NCBI RefSeq assembly: GCF_035704785.1
Contig: NZ_DASSWP010000028.1
Location: 1 to 16,074, forward strand
Direction: 5' to 3'
DNA from: Gracilimonas sp035704785
Lineage (GTDB): Bacteria > Bacteroidota > Rhodothermia > Balneolales > Balneolaceae
DNA: 16,074 nucleotides
The translations under genes and the position numbers were made by a program. Below, piece by piece: positions 14,575-16,074 of the stretch (positions are counted from its first letter, which is position 1; every line of letters begins with the position of its first letter). The notes under the pieces were generated by a model that made no database searches, was not told the DNA's origin, and saw only the letters and a program-made list of their open reading frames with translations.

Positions 14575-15570
14575 ATGAAGAAAAAGTATAATGTTTATGG
14601 CATTGGAAATGCCTTGGTAGATCTGGAATTCAAAGTAACATCTAACTTTCTTGAAAAGTATGAGGTCCAAAAAGGGCTCATGACGTTGGTTGATGAAGAC
14701 ACTCAGCATACTTTAATTAATGCCATTGACCACAACGATACAGAGAAAAAATCAGGAGGTTCCGCAGCTAATACCGTAATTGCGGTTTCCCAATTTGGCG
14801 GAAAAGCTTTCTATTCCTGCAAAGTAGCTGATGATGAATTCGGCGATTTTTATCTGAAGGATATGGAAGATGCCGGTATCCTAACCAACTTTAACCGGCA
14901 AAAAAGAGAAGAGGGAGTCACGGGAAAATGTTTGGTGATGATCACCGATGATGCCGACCGAACCATGAACACCTATCTCGGAATTTCATCCGGGCTTTCG
15001 GTGAATGAAGTGGATGAACGAGCCATCAAAGATTCGGAGTACGTATATCTTGAGGGTTATTTAGTGGCATCAGAACCGGGACTGGATGCCATCAAACACA
15101 CCAAAAAAATTGCGGAAGAAAATGGAGTTAAAACAGCCATCACCCTATCTGATCCTTCCATTGTAAATGCATTCAAAGATCAGTTTCGTGATGTCATCGG
15201 AGCTTCGGTAGATCTGTTGTTCTGTAATGAAGAAGAAGCCAAGACCTTCACCGGAAAAAGCGATCTGCTTGAAGCAAGGGAAGCATTAAAACAAGAAGCC
15301 AAACGCTTTGTGATCACCCAGGGCAAGAACGGAGCTATGATCTATGATGGAGATACCTTCATCGATATTGAACCGTACGAAGTGAAAGCAGTGGATACAA
15401 ACGGGGCCGGTGATATGTTTGCCGGAGCTTTTCTATATGGCATCACCAATGAACTTGGTTTCGCTAATTCAGGAAAACTTGCCAGTTTGGCCGGTTCCAG
15501 AATTGTGTCTCAATACGGCCCTCGTTTAAATTGGCACGAAGTTCAGGAATTATTACACAAGCTAAAATAA
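14575..15570 (+). CDS. PfkB-family carbohydrate/nucleoside kinase (adenosine kinase-like)
   Basis: This 331-residue cytoplasmic kinase belongs to the ribokinase/PfkB family. The N-terminal VYGIGNALVDLEF is typical of the adenosine-kinase-like branch, followed by signature 1 KSGGSAANTVIAVSQFGG (59-76) and ITQGKNGAM (247-255). Signature 2 is VDTNGAGDMFAGAFLYG (273-289), with Asp280 the catalytic base and GAG forming the anion hole. Length is typical. It is commonly annotated as adenosine kinase, but ribokinase, sugar or other nucleoside substrates cannot be separated by sequence alone. It begins 106 nt after the upstream terminator region. It is followed 14 nt downstream by a SemiSWEET sugar transporter and then RdgB, so it is the first gene of a three-gene unit. 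No clear promoter motif was found in front of it. Confidence 0.9.
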   Translation: MKKKYNVYGIGNALVDLEFKVTSNFLEKYEVQKGLMTLVDEDTQHTLINAIDHNDTEKKSGGSAANTVIAVSQFGGKAFYSCKVADDEFGDFYLKDMEDAGILTNFNRQKREEGVTGKCLVMITDDADRTMNTYLGISSGLSVNEVDERAIKDSEYVYLEGYLVASEPGLDAIKHTKKIAEENGVKTAITLSDPSIVNAFKDQFRDVIGASVDLLFCNEEEAKTFTGKSDLLEAREALKQEAKRFVITQGKNGAMIYDGDTFIDIEPYEVKAVDTNGAGDMFAGAFLYGITNELGFANSGKLASLAGSRIVSQYGPRLNWHEVQELLHKLK

Positions 15571-15584
15571 ACAGACGATAGAAT

Positions 15585-15842
15585 ATGACAGGAATAGAAT
15601 TACTGGGATGGGCAGGATTTGGAATATTGGTAGCAGCCTGGATCCCTCAAACCATTGATACCATAAAAGCAGGGAGTACGTCGATCAATGTAGCTTTTAT
15701 TATTATGTACTTTTCTTCAAGTTTAATGCTAACCGTTTACTCTGTGATGATTGATGATGTGATTTTTATTGCATTGAATGCATTATTGACATTAGGCAGC
15801 GGTATAAACATGTATTATAAATTCTTTCCAAGGACAGAATGA
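15585..15842 (+). CDS. SemiSWEET-type (MtN3/PQ-loop) sugar transporter
   Basis: This 85-residue inner-membrane protein is a three-helix half-transporter that works as a dimer to facilitate sugar diffusion. Helices lie at about residues 5-25, 33-55 and 58-78. AAWIPQTIDTIKAGST carries the PQ motif (Pro21, Gln22) and NALLTLGSGINMYYKFFP carries the pocket Asn65. The Trp commonly seen three residues before the Tyr in helix 2 (WxxYG) is Leu here (LTVYS), which may alter substrate choice. Length matches bacterial SemiSWEETs (about 85-95). It starts 14 nt after the kinase stop and its own stop overlaps the start of the RdgB gene (ATGATG at 15839-15844), so all three are probably translated from one mRNA. 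Confidence 0.9.
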   Translation: MTGIELLGWAGFGILVAAWIPQTIDTIKAGSTSINVAFIIMYFSSSLMLTVYSVMIDDVIFIALNALLTLGSGINMYYKFFPRTE

Positions 15843-16074
15843 TGAAACTAGACAAGCTGGTTTTAGCTTCTCAGAATCCCCACAAAATTGAGGAAATGCA
15901 GCAGATCCTAAGTCCGCTGGGAATTGAGGTGCTATCTGCAAAAGATTTTCCAAATCTGAGAGAGGTTATTGAAGATCGCCCTACGCTAAAAGGGAATGCC
16001 CTCAAAAAAGCTCAATATGTATCAAAGGAAACTCGGCTCCCTTCGCTTTCTGATGACACCGGACTGGAGGTCGA
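15842..16074 (+). CDS. rdgB: RdgB/HAM1 XTP/dITP diphosphatase (3' partial)
   Basis: The frame stays open to the right edge, giving the first 77 residues of a non-canonical purine NTP pyrophosphatase, which hydrolyses dITP, ITP and XTP to monophosphates and keeps them out of DNA and RNA. Visible family motifs are LVLASQNPHKIEEMQQIL near the N-terminus (the SxNxxK nucleotide-binding motif), EVIEDRPTLKGNALKKAQY (the EdgxTfxxNAxxKA motif) and SLSDDTGLEV, the metal-binding DDSGL motif. ATGs at 15839 and 15842 are both in frame. Either overlaps the SemiSWEET stop (4 or 1 nt), implying translational coupling. The rest of the gene lies outside the window. Confidence 0.94.
   Translation, partial: MKLDKLVLASQNPHKIEEMQQILSPLGIEVLSAKDFPNLREVIEDRPTLKGNALKKAQYVSKETRLPSLSDDTGLEV

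Overview
The window looks like chromosome of a Gram-negative member of the Bacteroidota/Balneolota/Rhodothermota side of the tree. The grounds are moderate base composition with AT-rich intergenic DNA, mostly weak or absent Shine-Dalgarno sequences, a lipoprotein subtilase with a Bacteroidota-style tail, and a Nudix/2-hydroxyacid dehydrogenase/SemiSWEET/PfkB gene style I associate with Balneola-like genomes. The placement is an inference from gene content; no rRNA or tRNA is present to fix it. I see no phage, transposase, CRISPR array or tRNA.

Positions 1-6284 form a one-strand sulfur block. It holds the two halves of a split YeeE/YedE-type thiosulfate/sulfur importer (the first cut by the window edge), a CstB-like persulfide dioxygenase-rhodanese, a SulP anion transporter with a STAS domain, a small membrane-anchored rhodanese, and a second CstB-like protein. 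Together these would import reduced sulfur, carry persulfide sulfur on rhodanese cysteines, oxidise persulfide with a mononuclear-iron domain and move oxyanions across the membrane. The duplicated CstB-like enzyme around a transporter and a rhodanese is the most system-like feature here.

Positions 6337-13030 are mostly housekeeping: DNA-3-methyladenine glycosylase I (minus strand) diverging from a large phosphoenolpyruvate carboxylase, followed by a branched-chain aminotransferase tightly coupled to a CrcB/Fluc fluoride channel. Convergent to these lie a minus-strand pair, a CoA-pyrophosphatase-type Nudix hydrolase and then a GhrA-like 2-hydroxyacid dehydrogenase.

Positions 13188-16074 (plus strand) hold a subtilisin-family lipoprotein with its own intrinsic terminator, then a compact PfkB kinase - SemiSWEET - RdgB/HAM1 run in which the last gene is cut by the window edge.

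The intergenic DNA of the sulfur block is unusual. Two gaps carry inverted arrays of 7-nt units built on GAAC/GTTC (829-885 and 6269-6352). One gap carries a cluster of three different inverted repeats (2368-2466), and another carries a 40-bp perfect palindrome (2531-2570) reaching into the apparent start of the SulP gene. The second heptad array also supplies the last codons and stop codons of both genes that converge on it. No gene-free stretch exceeds 300 bases.
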